A stretch of DNA of 64,000 nt, from NCBI GenBank assembly GCA_035235625.1, contig CP141141.1, forward strand, positions 20,519,968 through 20,583,967, given 5' to 3'. Source of the stretch: Saururus chinensis. Its lineage: Eukaryota; Streptophyta; Magnoliopsida; Piperales; Saururaceae. The notes below the pieces were generated by a model. That model ran no database searches and was not told the origin of the DNA. It saw only the letters and a list, made by a program, of their open reading frames with translations. Numbering within the stretch: position 1 is the stretch's first letter; each line of letters opens with the position of its first letter. Position numbers and translations under genes: made by a program. Positions 35,488 through 48,439 of this stretch are shown piece by piece.

Positions 35488-36992
35488 TGCCTCTATGAAG
35501 TTGTTCTCAGGCAAGTTATCAATTCTATAATAGCACTTGAACTTTGGCACTCTCTCAAGATGATTTATGGTCACCACCCTCGATTCCATATCCATAATCT
35601 AAGGACGGAAATACAGTCTCTTTCAAATGGATCACAGAATGAAGAAAATAGACATGCTAAAGTACTTGCTTAGGCTTTTGTAAGCGTAGGAAAGTCAAGG
35701 GATAATGATGACTTCATCATGTGGATTCTCCACGGTTTGAGTTAATTTGAAAGTGGATGTTGATGACTTTCAAGTGATGTATCCTCCATCACTTTGTACA
35801 CTTCTCATTAACTCTACCTTAATCCTCCAATGGCTGGTCGAGTGGAGGACCAATGAAAGGTGGGCTCTATCCTATTAGCATCGAAATTGCTCTCTCTCTC
35901 TCTCTCTCTCTCTTCACTAGTTAGCTATTTTCCAATGAAATAGATGGTGAATATACTTGGAATATTTGGTTGTGGCATCCCTTATATCGTCTTGAAGGAT
36001 CTTGCTCTTCTTCTTCCTTCATGAAGCCGGCCAATAAAGCATGTGCTCAAGTTGCAAGCTGGGAAAAACTACTAAACTCTCTTTTTCTCGCATAATTTCA
36101 TATTCACTTGCAGTCCCCCAAGTCCACAAGCACCTTAAACCCAAAAGAAAAACTTGATCCCGAATTAAAATAATAATTTTTTTTATGATTAATGGAATCA
36201 TTCTGTGTGTACGAGGGCAACAACAATCCCTAGGCACACCAACACTTTCGTTGTGCACTTCTAAAGAATAAAATAATAATCATTATTATTTAAATTGGGC
36301 CAACATCATCATGATGTTGGTTGCCTAGTAATTATTAAATAATATATTTAATATTATTCTAATACAATCGGATCCATACATAAAAAAATATTTTATAAAG
36401 CATAACATCATGCAATGTTTAACTATTTTAAAGATGTATACATATGTAGAAGTTGACGTGGAAAACACAAAAACAGACAAATAAATCTTTCAAAGAATCC
36501 AACAACTATATCATTCATATCATCAGACAAATCATATAATCTGACAATTGATTACTAAATCAAATAAATTATTTTCTCATAGAATGTCACGATACCAAAT
36601 GACTTACACCCACGCTCATGGGGCTATTGGTATAGAAGGAAATAATTTTTCCATGATATCTCAGTTCTTGTGCCTGTCGAAGCCAAATGTGGCAGTATCC
36701 AGAATTGATAGTTCCTAGTTGTCTCACTGAAGAGCTACTATAGAGTCCAAATACACATAACACATGAAAAACTTATCAAAGGATCACAAAAACATTTCAA
36801 ATTCTTTTAATGATCAAAAACACATTTCTTACAATCATTAATAGAAATCTGTATCACAATTTGATCGTAAAAACATGCATCTTGCGTCATTTCAATATAT
36901 ATTAGCTAACATATATTTTACATACTCATTTGTGTTACTAAACACATGATGTAGTTATTGTGTATGAGTGCGCAATATTTTCATGGTATTTT
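35488..36992. other. intergenic sequence with a third reverse LTR piece
   Basis: About 36290-36480 (minus) again resembles the 38950-39070 part of the gypsy LTR family (TTGGTTGCCTAG, ATTCTAATACAATCGGATCC). A (TC)n run lies at 35889-35911. Nothing else was recognised. Confidence 0.45.
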
Positions 36993-39900
36993 TGTAACGT
37001 CCCTAATTTTTTTGCGACCTATCTTCTATTTTTTGCTTATTTTTTAGAGGGAAAAATATGATGCATTAGTGTATTTAATTTTTCATATTTCACTTCGTCT
37101 TTTTACTTGTAGAATTGGGTGTAGGGTTCAGTCATGGCTTTGGGCCTCGATGCACCACTGAAGTTCTCGGCACAAAGAAGAGTGAAAAAGAAAAGAAATG
37201 CGGAGAGAATGAGAAAGAGAGGAGAGAATAATTTGAAAAAAATACAAAAATAAAGGATCAGGCAATATGTAACACCCCGTTTCTAATTACTTCTAACCCA
37301 AGGGATTAGGGTTAATTATAGAATTTTTAGATAAGTTTTAAGGGATTTTAAAGGATGAAATCCCCATATATGGGTAGAGCTTGAAGTAACGAGTGTATCA
37401 AATTAAAGAATGCGCGAAACTAAAGTTGGGAGCAAAAGTTACAACCTCAGGAAGCGCGCCACATGAGCAGTACCCACTTTAAAAGTATGGGATAACCTAC
37501 CCATGTGTGGTCTAGTTTCAAAGGGCTCGAGGATACAAGTCCATTAGTAGTAAGAATGTTCGATTCTAACTTTGGGGTGAGATGATATTGCATTTTGAAG
37601 TTGGGATGATATTTGAATAAAATAATAATTAAATATAGAAAAAAGGCAAATTTGCTAGTGTCATCGATGACACTAGTGGCTCAAGCATCTTCATGCAAGC
37701 CATTGTACGAGCCACGATGTGAGGGCCGCCCCGCGGCATGTTGTGCAAGACCTATGTGAATGTTGGCCATTTGCGCTACATACCTGCACAATGCACTGTG
37801 TCTGCGCGGTAGTGCTGCATGCTCCATGAATAGTTGCCATGTAAAACACATCACGGGTGTGTGAGGAGTGTCATGCATGCATGCCGCTTTGTTGCCTTGC
37901 AGGTGTTTTCACTATAAATAGGAAACACATGTGGTCATCTAGAGGAGTTTTTTGCCGCATTTTGAGTTCATTTTCGCTTGTTCAAGAGGTATTCATAGCT
38001 AATTCAAGGGTGTTCTATGCAATGAAAGCATCCACTCCTCGAGTTGGCGACTCTAGAGAGGGGAAATGACATGGGGCATAAGGAGGCTTTGTTTGATGCC
38101 CTCGGTTTGAAAGAGAGAGAAGTGGCCCATGGCAAGAGGAGGATTCAGGCAGCATTGAGATAAGTAGCCCAGAGTAGGGGAGACACCATCTTTCATCAAT
38201 GGGCCACACAATGAGAGAAGCATCCCCAGGTAAGGGAAAGTTCTAGCTACTATCTATGGGCACAGAAAGTGAGAAGCATCTTCTAGTAAGAGATGGTTAT
38301 GTCCACTGCCTATGTGCATAGAAAGTGATAAGCGTCTCCAAGTAAGTGGAGGTTTTGTCTGCCGCCTTTGAGCGTGCAAAGAGTAATGCATCTCTGAGAA
38401 AGGAGAACTTTTGTTTACTACCTTTAGGTACAAAGTGTTAGAAAAGCCTTGGGAAGGGGAGTGTCTATCCGTTGCCTTCTAGCACAATGAAATAAACTTT
38501 CTAGAGCAAGAAGTGGCTCTCCCCTCCATCTCCAAACTTGAAGCGAAAAATGCCCTCAATGAAGGAGCAACTTCGAACGTTACACTTCTGGAACCACATG
38601 GGAGTATCTGTTGTTCTGATTTAATATATGATTATATGAATACATCTTCTAATTAACATATATGCTATGCTCTAATCTGATATTTTCTTACATGCTTTGG
38701 TCTAATATGATATGATAAGCTTTGAAATGCTATGTTTTGATCTAATATGGTCCGATCTTATATGATATGATCCAATCTACTCTAATATGTTTTGCTACAC
38801 TTTATGATAGAGCAAGATGTGTGATTCTGCTGATTTGTTAGCTTTTGTTCAACTTTGATGTATGATTTCACTAATTTATTAGCTTTCGTTTAACTCTGAT
38901 GATATTCATATGACTGATTAAAAATTCGGATATACATATTTTGACGTATATGATTTTGGACTGCTTGATGTAAGTATTAGCCGTTAGGCAAAACTACGTT
39001 TGGATCTGATCGTAATTGAATAACATCATAGATATTATCCAATACATATGTAGGCAACAATGACTTGATAACATTGGCTCGATCCAAAATAAGAATAAAA
39101 TTGTGTTTGTTTTGACCTACGCACAATGAAGCACTTAATTTTTGCAGTGCGTAGAGGAACGCTACGATTTTGGCATAGAGTCTGTCGTTCCTAGTTTTTA
39201 TAAAAATTTATAACCTCGATTTTGTGTTCCGAACCCCCGGTCTGGGTTTGTTCTCGGGTCGGGGTGTTGTTACACCGGGCGAACCAGAGCCCGATCCACA
39301 ACTAAGATCCACTTTTCTTCTCTAAATGAGCTTTGAGGAAGTGGTGCCGCAAGCTGCTAGCCTCTATCCAGCTGGCCATGGTCCGGCAATGGTAGAGCCG
39401 TTGCCCTTGGCCAACCCCTATGGTCCATCCTGTTCCGGCTCCCCCTCAACCTGGTAAGCCCTCCCTTTCTCTATTTTTTTTATTTTCTGAAGCCTCCATG
39501 GGCAGACACGGATCAGCCTGCTACCGTGGGCTCCACCCCAGCCTGACGAAGGAGGTGGGCCACCCTCCCGGCCAAATATGCCTTCCCCTCCTTTCCTCTG
39601 TTTCTCTCCTCTGCTCCCCTATTTTCCGCTGATGTCTGGCTATGGCGAACAAGACTCTGTGCAACCCACCTCGGTCCGACAATGATGGGGATCCACCCCA
39701 CCTAGCTAGACTCCAACTCCTACAATGCACTCCTCTCTTATTCCCTTTAGCTTTGCCCTATCTCCAAAAAAAACTTGCTGTCCTAGCTCTATTTTACCTC
39801 AGGTGATCTGCCACTGTTGGAAACTGCTGTCAGCCACTGGATTTGGCTTTGTCTAGACCGGCAATGGCAATTTCTCGGCCTCTCACTTCTTCTTGGACAC

Positions 39901-40300
39901 GTTTCACCCCTCTGCTCCTCACTGGGCCACATGGCAGCTAACATCTCCCTCTTCCTGTTTTGTGTTTTGACAGATGCCACCGGGCCCTGGTCTCTGGTAT
40001 GCCTCATTTGGCTTCGCCTTGGGCCGGCAACAACAAGAGACCGCCGCTAGAAGCTACTTGGCCTCCTTTGCCAGCCCCCATTTTCCAATGTTTGCAGCAT
40101 AAACCGGTCAAAGGAGACCGTTCCGTTGCGGATGTGGGCCATTTTTGGTCGGTCTTGTCATGGTGACAACCCCGCCAACCTTTGGCCTGCCCTAGCTTCC
40201 GCCTTTTGCCCGTGATGTGTTTGACTGCGCTATACATGAGTACCGCTTTTTACCCTTTTATCGTCTTGCCCTACTGGACCCTGATTGACCTCTAGTCAAC
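36993..40300 (+). repeat. gypsy LTR fragment, copy 2, split by a later insertion
   Basis: Starts TGTAACGTCCCTA and follows copy 1 (26297) until GGATCAGGCA at about 37263. After a 2-kb insert it resumes at 39275 with a GC-rich half (GGGCGAACC...CCGGCAATGG) comparable to 26620-27530. The 3' end is not resolved. Confidence 0.5.
37268..39274 (+). mobile_element. solo LTR (gypsy, TGTAACACCCCG...GTTACA) nested in another LTR
   Basis: Begins TGTAACACCCCG and ends GGGGTGTTGTTACA, an LTR-type TG...CA pair with a short terminal inversion. The LTR around it continues on both sides. Repeating AAGTAAG-GGAGG units lie at 38200-38500. A 5-bp duplication is not evident (CAATA on the left, CCGGG on the right), so either a flank has been altered or the limits are off by a few bases. 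Confidence 0.6.
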
Positions 40301-42209
40301 CTACCTCAGCACGGTGAGGGTAAGGACAGTCTTCTTCGGCCATCACCTTTCGGGATTTGGGCCACCACCGTCTAACCCACTCTCCCTTGAGCGGCCTTTT
40401 TGCCTCTTGAACATGTGGTTACACGTGTAGTTTAAGGTTTAGGCATCACTTGTGTGCCACTTGACAATTGGATGGCTCCACCATCGATTAAATTTGACCA
40501 TTATAATCACCTTTACCTCTCATTCATCCACGAGCACATGCACATGAGAGTTTAATATCCATTTAATTGACCTAGCGGATCATCATTAGATTGCTCTCAA
40601 AACTAGTATTCTCAACAAGTAAGAATTAAGAGTTCTAGCCTCTATGTGCAAAAAAAATTTATTAAGAGAAAATAATTAAACCCTAATATTCACTCACTCT
40701 TCACTTGAAATATCAATCAATCAATCTACACAAAACATAGCAATTTACGTAAAAAACCTTAACTAGAGTAAAAACTCACGACAGTTTCAAAAGAACTAAA
40801 TTAATGCACTAAAAATCAGACTTTTACATGGACACAAACAAACCACTAACTTTGTTTGGACTTTAATAAAAACTCCTCTTGTTTAGCATAGAAGAGAAGG
40901 AAAAAAGTGCATGAGGACAATCATAGTGGGAGAAGAAAGGGGAAGGGGGTTACACATACAAAAAGAAAAAAATGTAAAAGAGTGTTATGGCAAGAGAGAA
41001 GAGAAAGGTAAAAAATATCAACTCATGATATTTTTGCTTGTTTTTTATACGCATTTAGCTTAATCCTCCTCAAGAGGAGAGTCAAGTGGAAAGTGGTTGA
41101 AAAGCAAAAACGGGTAAAAAACGAGGTTAGAGGAGTTTTTGAAACAAAGCAAGACTTTTGGTTTGAATTGCCTAACCAAACAAGATTTATATGCAAAGTA
41201 ATGGAAAGCGGACAGAAAACGGTTGCAAAACATCATCCAAATGATGCTTAAGCAAATGTTCAACATCTTGGGACCTAAGTTTTGCTTAGAGATATATTTC
41301 TACAATTATTAACATGAGGGACATTTGTATGAAAATTACATAAACAACAGTGACAAACTGTAAAAAATGTTCAGATTCAAGATTGATGTAATCAAGAAAG
41401 TGATGTGGGAAATATAAATTACATGAGTTCTTCACTTTGGTCGGCATAGAACAAAGTCCCCTGCCTGTTTATTATTCCCTCTGTCCCACATCAATAGTTC
41501 CATTTGGTTGGGGAATTACAATTTGAAAAAGAAGAAAATTCGACTTACAAAGCATTATATATCTTCTTGATATTTAGCTTGCATAACAAGAACATGCTTG
41601 AAAGGCATAAGCTTAAGCGACAGGATCTCCCTTTATTTGGGTTTTGATATGGCAAAGACCGATATCAAGAGTTACACCAAAGACCAGTAGCCAGAGTTCT
41701 ATTCGGTTGGCAGCTAGTCATTTATCAGAAGCAGCAAAATTACAGTTTAGAATGCAAACAGAACCTTACATTACATCAACTGGTTTATCTCCAAATATAT
41801 TTGCACCCCGAGTAACAAAGAGGCAACTTACTGGAGTTTGCAAACAATGATAAAGAACAAATATGCCACAAATATACTGTCAAATGAAGTATACAAGCTT
41901 GTGATCAATTTCCTCACAATATAATCAACAAATAAGCCAAAATCATAATCTGGCAATATGGTATACCATCCTTCTCTAGTGAGTCTGAAAAAACTGGCCA
42001 TTTAGAAAACACTGTTTCCAGAAGCAAACTGAATATAAAACAAGCTGTGTCAAATCAAATAAATGAATATGAAAATTGGACTGAGAGCATTATCTGTGGC
42101 TCAAAAAGATGTTTTAACGTATTAAATATATACATTACAGCCAATAACTCTATTTCCAATACATAAACATCAAAGCAGATATTTCCTACAATTAGTTGAC
42201 TTATTTCCA
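40301..42209. other. intergenic sequence and 3' flank of the K+ transporter gene
   Basis: No host gene seen. A partial Stowaway-like end (TTCCCTCTGTCCCACATCAA) lies at about 41474. The part adjoining 42210 must contain the transporter 3' untranslated region; a minus-strand AATAAA at 41632-41637 is one possible polyadenylation signal. Confidence 0.4.
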
Positions 42210-45200
42210 TCATATAGAATAGACAATACCGACCTCCACAAGGGCAGCCAAAGGGATATTTAGTGCCACTGACGGCTCTCTGCAATTTTTATCAAGGAAA
42301 ATATATGTTTCCAACAGAATTCTTTTCAAAAAGTTGGACACCTTTCTCACACTTAAATGGGACTGGCCCAAGAAATAAGAGGTTCCGAACTCCCTTGCAT
42401 CAACAATCTCTTGCAGCTCCTGCCTTACTGAAAGGCGCATTTGCGAACTTTCCGGAGGCAATATAAAGCGAACTTTTTTTCTCCTCACTGAATGAAGATC
42501 TAGTTGTTGACTAGGTTGGGTTTTTTGAGATTCAAACTGATAAGACACAGAGGAACAGCTTCCTTTTGAATCTACCTCTTGGATCAAAGCATTTCTTCCC
42601 TGCTCCAGATTTCCAATTATAATCATTCTCCCTTCCGGTGAGGTCAAGGCTTCAGAATCAGTATCTTCAACGGATATAAATTCCCCAATTCGACGAATGA
42701 GCTGGTCCTCAAAGTCATCTGTATCCCGAATAGATTCACGGTATCCATATCTCACTATGCACCTGGTCAACCCACAATCACTTGTTCAAAATGTTGGAAA
42801 GTACTTCATCAAGTATCATATAAAGAAGAAAATGAGAACTTACCTGTACACCTTATATTCTTTTGGCCCAAACCTTCCAATAAGATACCTCCTTTCTGGT
42901 GGAACATAAGAAATGGGTAATGACTTAAAAGATACAAAAATAAGCACTTGGTGAAAGGCTGGGAGATTGGTGACAAAATGAGAGAAAAAGGCCGGTATGC
43001 CTCTGACTATATCTGTATAAATAAATCCAATTCCTGGAACCCGGGCAACCCCAAGACTGGGGCTCAGTTCAGTGAGCCAATCCATAGTAACCCTGTTTTG
43101 CAAATCGTACTCATATTTCTTCTTGGTCCCATAATGCCAGGATAGCATGGTTGTTAAGAGCACAGCTACAAGTATGATAAGAACCCATGCTCCCATGTGT
43201 ACATTTAAGGCACAAGCTGAAAGATATGCCACTTCGATTGACCCAAAGAAGATAAAAAAGAAGGCTGAGATCAATATGTTCTTCTCCCAGTAAAAAGAAA
43301 TTATTAATGACATGAGGCTTGTTGTTATAAGCATTGCACTTATTATAGCAAAACCTGCAATGATTTAAAACATTGAAGGAGACGAGGAAATCAGAATCTG
43401 GAAAGTTCAAGAAATACAAATGAATGTTTCAGCGTATCAGTAATTAGCATACCAGATGCATTTCCAATGTGCTTGATACTTCCAAACCCACCTATGATGG
43501 TAAGGCATGAAAGCAACATTATCCAGTTGACATCAGGAATGTAGACCTGCCCATGTATCCTGTCGGATGTGTGAATCACTTTCACTCTGGGGAAGCAACC
43601 AAGAGCTAGGCACTGATTTATAATGGAAAATGTACTTGTAATGGCTGCTTGACTACCCACAGCTGATGCAAGTAGTGATAGCACAGTGAAGACATGACGA
43701 ATGGACCCTAGATTTTCATCAAATGGCCTCCTCAATCATATAATAGAAAATCATTTCGCATATGGAGGAAAAATAAAATAAAATTATATCATAAACAATA
43801 ACCTATGGCATTACATCAAGAAGGAAGTGTAAAAATGGTAATGAAAGTCTTATCAAGTGGGCGACCAAGTAACAAGCTGCGCACATTGGTCATGTACTAA
43901 CAAGTTTAAACAACCAAATTCAAAGAAGTTTTGCTTAAGAGTTTATTAATTAGTTAAAAGATCAAACCATCTGACAAATAGCCTTGAAGCCTTCAGAAAT
44001 CACATAATTTTAACAAGAAGCTGATTACTACACTGTCTAGCAAGAAACAAGCTGATTATTTCTATAAGGAAATGTTCTATCTTTTTCTTTCATGAAAACA
44101 TTTAAGTAGCAGACTGGTAAGTGATTTATTTTACAAGGAGTAAGAGGAAAGAAAAAGTGTGCAGTAGCTTTTCCATAGTCTACAACCACGGCATCTATAC
44201 AATCTCCAGTGTCATGTTTTTGACTATTTAGTGAAATATTCTTATAGTTTGAATGGAAAAGAAAACAAAACAAATGATTATGGGACTTACCTGGCATGGA
44301 TGAACTGAGATGAGGTAGATAAACACCGTACTTGCTGAAATATCCAGAGATAAATGCAGTTTGACCCATGTAGCACATGATAAGCAAAGGATAGACAAAG
44401 AAAACAAAAGCCATCTGCATTTTTAAATTGTAAGATCAAACAGGACAGCTATATCATCAAAAGAGAAAAGTTTGACAAATCCATATACCTTGATTGACTT
44501 CTTTGAGAAATGACCTAAATTTGCAAACATTGCTTCTGATCCTGCAGACACGCATGGGACTACATTGAGTGACTACTTAGTAGATAAGCAAATAACAAAA
44601 GCTCACAATCACACAAACTCACCTGAAATACATAGAATTACCCCACCTAGCGACTTCCACTTGTTGACCTCTCCCTTTCTAAGAAATTTATATCCAACAG
44701 CAGGAGAAAGAGCAAGAAAGACTTTACAATCCCAAATAAATATATTGTATAGACCAACCAAACTGATTACAAGAAGCCAAGCAGAGACAATTGGAGCAAA
44801 CATGAAACCAATTTTATGGGTCCCATATCGTTGCAGTGAGAACAGTCCAATCAATATAGCACATGCTGAAAGGATTGGCACATCTGCAACAAATTTTAGC
44901 AACCACAAGAAATTGAGAGAGTTTCAACATGTAAAAAATTAATTTCTGTTGGCTTTTGGAATTTATTTAGTTATCATTTGCTTTAGTAAAAGAGGGGCAG
45001 GCACAGGCTACCATCCTTGCTCTCAATTTCTGATGGGCCCACATTTCAAGGGCACAAATGGAAACACGAGGGATGCATGGAAAACCATTGGAGGCAGGGT
45101 TCGTGTGAAGTTTGGTTTGATCAGTGGGACCCACTCATCAAGGCTGGTAAAAATTTTAACCCCAAATCAATGGTTGACAATTGGAAGAGGTTATATGGAT

Positions 45201-48160
45201 TGGTGACACATTTTGGAATGGCACAAACATAGTAGACCCTCATCATCAATAGGTATGTGTAAATCACAATGGTCCCAGCACTAGGAATAGACAAAACTCA
45301 AGAACAGAAGTTATTATACTTTGTCATGGTCCAGGACCTACAAGCACAATGCCAGTGGAAAAGCTTCTATCAACCATCAAACCTTTTCCACTGTAAGAAT
45401 TAGTTACCTTATCATGTTGGCCTCTGGTAGAAACATTTGGTATACACTTGAATCTTTAACCATAAAATAGTTAAAACACAAAACATAATGAGTAAATCAT
45501 ACAAAATACTTCATTAGCAATGATTATCAGAGGTGCTTACATAATTTGAAATAGTGTGCCAGAGAGGCTTGTAATTTTGGCGATGAAGATGAAACTGTTA
45601 GGAGCACAAATACCCCTCAGTACATGGTTAATGTATCAGAAATGACAAAGAAACAGAAGAACACAAATTAACATGCAGATTTGTTTGCAGATTCTTACAG
45701 TGATTAGAAATATCCAGGAGAGATCGTTCAAGATCCAAAGATGCTGAAAAGACTGGCAAACAAAGAAAAAAAGGAGTTGTTTTGAAGTAAGGACTAGAAG
45801 TTAAAAAGTCAATGTTTGGTGTAGAAATAAAATTGAAAAGAAAGTACTTGACAATATTGTGCATATAATGTCAAAGTTAAATAAGGAAACAGAAGTACAA
45901 ACCAGAAATTGCCGGCGTCAAAACACCATCAGCAATCACCATGCAAGAACCAAGCAGTGCTAAGAGAAGCATCAAATAATGACTACTTTTATGTTTTTCA
46001 ATCGCCAGTCTAGCCTTGGATGCTACCTTTTTCCTGGAGGAATTTTCCATCTCATAAGTCAGAAGTTCCTCATCTTCTATGTCGTGATTCGGCAGCAGGC
46101 CGACATTGGCATGCCTGCATAGTAATGAGTACAAAGCAAAAACACCACCTGTATGGAAGTGAAAGATATTACAAAAATTCGGTTTTTTAAGTTCAAATGG
46201 TTAGATGACTTGGACAAGAAATTGTCAAATCTTACCTTCTCCATTGTCATTGGCACTTAGTACGATGCAAACGTACTTTATCAGCGGAATCAATGTCATT
46301 GTCCAAACCATTAGGGATAAGAGCCCATACAAATCCTCGTTAGTTTTGACATTTTCATCCCAAATTGTCTCAAACACATATAAAGGAGAAATGCTTAAGT
46401 GACCATAAACTACTCCGAGACTCTGAAAAGCCAGCAGCAGTGTGTGCTTCCAGGCCTCTGTCTTCTGTACACCACTCCCCCATTAAAAAAAAAAAGACAA
46501 AGAACAAAAAAAGAAAAGAAAGATAGTGTTCAAAAAGATGTACAATTGAATCCAAAGAAAATGTCCATATATATAGGTCACAGTTGTGTATCTTTGAAAA
46601 AATCAAGTAAGGGTCAAATTCTAGGGGAATAAAGTTTAAGAAATTAGAACTACAGTAAATTTACTGTACAACTAATATGTTACCATCAACTATCGAGTTC
46701 AGCTTCACGGGAAAGTGTTACCTATCATTAGGTAGATATAGCTCCAATCGTTGCATGGAACAATTATGCATATCAATAAAAAGCTATGAACACAATTCAC
46801 ACTCCAAACATATGTCCCTTGCTACCCATCTTTAAATAAAAAGAAACACCTAACTCCATTTCTACTTTTGCTTTTCTGAACCCATACATTCTTAAACCAT
46901 TTACAGCAGAAGTAATGGCTTCCAAGGAAAAAAGTATATGCTGGAGTAAGGCCAACTTCTACACCCACAATCAAAGTTGTGGTCACGCTCAAAACCAAGG
47001 TTAGTGGTTGATAATCCGGAAGTATACACAGTGACATATTAATGCAAAGTCTTCTATTGCAGAAATTCTACTTCTAAAAACAAGAAATTTTCACTTATTC
47101 TCATATATAGACACAGCATCAAGCCTCCGTATTGATTGCTAATTTCCTAAAGGTCCCATTACACTACACACTAAGAGTAAATAATATGAGTCATCTCCAA
47201 CCACTCAGTTTGAATCTTTAAGCCGTGCTGACGACCTTTGTCAACCTTTAGATACATAATTCAACAAACCTAGGCAAAGAAATGAAAATATAATTTAAAA
47301 AGTCAGTACTCTGCTAAAAAACAACTAACAACACTCAAAAGCATGTATGATCAGTCTTTAGACAATAGACGCAATTGGTATGCTGAATTTCTCTTCTAGA
47401 AGACCTTAAACAATCTAGTACCATAGTCCTCTACACGCAAAATACCAGCTACATTTTGTCATTCATCAATTCAACAAAACATAGTAACAGTAACTACTGT
47501 TAAAATATATATGAAATATGAAGTAAATATGTTGATAATCCGTTTCCTAACAGCTTGTGCGATTGGGAAACAATGGTTATGAAGGATTGTCCTAGAGTCC
47601 ATGACTTCAAATCTTGGTGGAGGCGGGCCTTAGTTATGTCCACGTGCAAAGCTTGATGGATGCTTGTTTGTACGAAGGAATGTTGAAATACGAAATATGA
47701 GGTAGATATATTGGTATCCTGCTGCTATAAACAGCTTAAGCTATTGAGAAATAACGGTTATCTAACAACCTGTTCCCACTGTAAGATGAAGGAATCAAAT
47801 TCCCAAGCCACCATGTAGAGTAGAAACAAATTAAGATTACAACAAAATAGAAACATGATATCAAAGATTTTTGATGGACTGATGGTGAGCTCCATTGAGA
47901 AGAACCCATAAGCATAGCATGAACAATCAGGCAGTGATCAACTGGAAAGATGACTTAGTTTCATAAGAGCCCATTACACCAGAATATTATAAAAACCAAC
48001 AAAAAGGTGGAAGAGCAGTCATTAGTACAAATGATGCAAGGAAACCAACAAAGCCAAAGTGCTCAAAATGAGCCAAAAAAGCAGAGAGGAGTCGTTTTTT
48101 TACCTGGGCATCCTGGTTGACATAGGAGCAAGCAGAACTAGAATCCATGGAAGAAAGCAT
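42210..48160 (-). CDS. HAK/KUP/KT potassium transporter
   Basis: Ten coding exons (minus, 5' to 3'): 48160-48104, 46464-46236, 46148-45903, 45752-45699, 44883-44623, 44541-44489, 44414-44291, 43707-43453, 43354-42844, 42762-42210. Total 2343 nt, 780 codons plus TGA; all joins keep frame with GT-AG introns. The family is a plasma-membrane or tonoplast K+ uptake system (K+ with H+) with 10-12 membrane spans and a long cytosolic tail. Motifs: [20 protein letters not shown] (about residues 28-47), [28 protein letters not shown] (168-177), [43 protein letters not shown] and a hydrophilic C-terminus from about 597 ending in ALVEVGIVY. Odd points: His41 where most relatives have Asp (or Arg), and Ala168 where Gly is usual. 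A second in-frame ATG (codon 5) could also start. Subfamily is not assigned. Confidence 0.93.
45000..45240 (+). other. possible LINE fragment in intron 4 of the K+ transporter gene
   Basis: On the plus strand the frame reads [17 protein letters not shown], reminiscent of the W-x-(I/V)-G-x-G-x-x-x-x-(V/F)-W-x-D-x-W motif that precedes the zinc-binding domain in plant LINE polyproteins. Only this short block fits, so the call is weak. Confidence 0.35.
47498..47767 (+). mobile_element. TRIM retrotransposon in intron 1 of the K+ transporter gene
   Basis: Two direct terminal repeats of about 85-90 bp: one from 47498 (TGTTAAAATATATATGAAAT...) and one at 47681-47767 (TGTTGAAATACGAAATATGA...TCTAACA), sharing AAATATGA(A)G(G)TA-ATAT-TTG(A/G)TA, ACAGCTT and AACAATGGTTAT/AATAACGGTTAT. 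The roughly 100-bp interior has CTTGGTGGAGGCGGGCC, a phrase I associate with plant TRIM/SMART elements. No 5-bp target duplication is visible. Orientation is opposite to the gene. Confidence 0.7.
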
Positions 48161-48430
48161 GGCGGAGGATGAAAAGGGTGGTCAGGTATAGGACTGGAGA
48201 GAGATATGGCATGTGGGCCGAAGCTTCTCCGACGGACAATGCGAGACAAACGAAGCGGCCATTTCAGAGACATCATTCTTTTCCTTATCTCGGGGCTGGC
48301 GGGTTTGAAGTTTGAACTTTGTTCTCTCGCCGTGCCGTCTTGGAGGGTCTTTGTCTGCTCCCACCGCCAATCTGATTGAGATGAATAAACAATTGATTGG
48401 CTTCGTTCGATTCTGGACCTGTTCACGAGA
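48104..48430 (-). other. first exon and presumed 5' leader of the K+ transporter gene
   Basis: The first coding exon (19 codons) ends at a CAG/GTAAAA donor at 48104. Upstream, to about 48430, the minus strand is GC-richer with CT-rich stretches, as expected of a leader. Overlapping open frames at 48100-48445 are in other frames and show no conserved protein. Confidence 0.45.
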
Positions 48431-48439
48431 CGTCGTTGA

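Noticed and set aside
38015-38500. Spaced repeats of about 60 bp that could suggest a CRISPR-like array
   Set aside because: The units are degenerate, lie in an LTR, and the genome is plant nuclear DNA.
43391-43735. Upstream extension of K+ transporter exon 8 (RRPFDENL)
   Set aside because: The frame only joins exon 7 correctly if the acceptor TCTAG before GGTCCATTCG (exon start 43707) is used; the extension is intron.
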